Source of the DNA: Nitrospira sp.
GTDB taxonomy: Bacteria > Nitrospirota > Nitrospiria > Nitrospirales > Nitrospiraceae
Assembly: GCA_012032965.1 (NCBI GenBank)
Contig: JAAUPT010000128.1
Coordinates: forward strand, 1 to 5,876
Direction: 5' to 3'
DNA: 5,876 nt
Positions within the stretch are counted from its first letter, which is position 1. Each line of letters opens with the position of its first letter. The notes beneath the pieces were generated by a model that ran no database searches, was not told the origin of the DNA, and was given only the letters and a program-made list of their open reading frames with translations. Below are positions 5,482 through 5,876 of the stretch, piece by piece. Made by a program: the position numbers and the translations under genes.

Positions 5482-5876
5482 ATGGACCCTTCGGTGGCGA
5501 TGATCCCATCTCATCCAAACACGAACTGTTGCAGGACCTGCTCAAAAAGTCTCGCGTCTCTTTTATACGACCTTAGTTAGTTGTTCCAGCCGACGTGCGC
5601 GATCAGGTGGGGCTCGCCTATCTGTTCGCTCGAGCTGCTGACACGATCGCCGACACAGAACTGATCGATCGACCACGGCGCCTAGGTTTTCTCAACCGTC
5701 TTCGGGCCCAGTTTCTGGATGGGCACGTTGACTGGGATCAGATCCGTGCGATTCAGCAGGCCGTGGGGCCGGTTCTACACGATTCAGCGAACGTAGCCTA
5801 CTTGAGCGGTTGGATGAGTGCTTTCAACTTTTTCTTGCCTGTTCACCGGAGGATCGGCGCCGGATCGCGTGTCTCT
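5482..5876 (+). pseudogene. Squalene/phytoene synthase family enzyme, 5' part, with several frameshifts (runs off right edge)
   Basis: Enzymes of this family join two prenyl diphosphates head to head, giving squalene for hopanoids or phytoene for carotenoids. The longest open stretch (frame of 5577 onward) reads VVPADVRDQVGLAYLFARAA followed by DTIAD, the first Asp-rich, magnesium-diphosphate binding motif (codons 5640-5654), then TELIDRPRRLGFLNRLRAQF. Family sequence continues in other frames at both ends. The likely start is the ATG at 5482 (MDPSVAMIPSHPNT); one missing base near 5523 leads into ELLQDLLKK. A second break near 5544-5564 gives FYTTLV, and an extra A near 5579 returns to the main frame. 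One missing base near 5789 leads into ERSLLERLDECFQLFLACSP. The ATG lacks a strong ribosome binding site. Squalene rather than phytoene synthesis is a guess from the ARAADTIADTEL block. So many indels with preserved protein sequence point to poor base calling. Confidence 0.75.

Overview
The window looks like chromosomal DNA of a free-living Gram-negative bacterium, most likely a Nitrospira relative (phylum Nitrospirota). That is inference from the mix: roughly balanced base composition, response regulators with a Cys-rich GLIPICASCKKIR tail next to GGDEF and GAF signalling proteins, an HtpX protease, a squalene-synthase-family enzyme and small exported proteins I cannot name. No 16S, tRNA, mobile element, CRISPR array or attachment site is visible.

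Layout. Positions 1-2130 (minus strand) hold a signalling cluster read right to left: a short response regulator with a two-CxxC tail (broken by one frameshift), a response regulator-GGDEF diguanylate cyclase (intact), and the first 134 codons of a GAF-domain sensor protein that leaves the left edge. Upstream on the same strand is a YqeY-family gene (2214-2660) with a good sigma70-type promoter. Diverging from it on the plus strand is a small exported, probably lipid-anchored protein with a strong ribosome binding site and a one-base frameshift. Positions 3034-3280 hold nothing I can assign. A plus-strand pair follows (3281-3934 exported unknown; 3956-4255 small cytoplasmic unknown). It converges on and overlaps by 15 bp the 3' end of htpX (minus, 4241-5130), which is frameshifted between its zinc-binding motifs. 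A 351-bp divergent intergenic region (5131-5481) with candidate promoters both ways leads to the 5' part of a squalene/phytoene synthase-family gene (plus, 5482 to the edge) that carries at least four one-base indels.

How it works together. The three signalling genes plausibly form one His-Asp/cyclic-di-GMP unit: a GAF sensor and two receiver proteins made by tandem duplication, one with a GGDEF output and one with a zinc-ribbon-like tail. The other genes are housekeeping (YqeY, HtpX), isoprenoid synthesis, or unknown.

Main caution. Four of the eight genes are interrupted only by single-base indels, with protein similarity continuing across each break. Unpolished sequence explains this better than gene decay, so products should be read as the frame-corrected versions. 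I do not see a convincing undescribed system; the best leads are the Cys-rich response-regulator tail and the unknown 3281-4255 pair.
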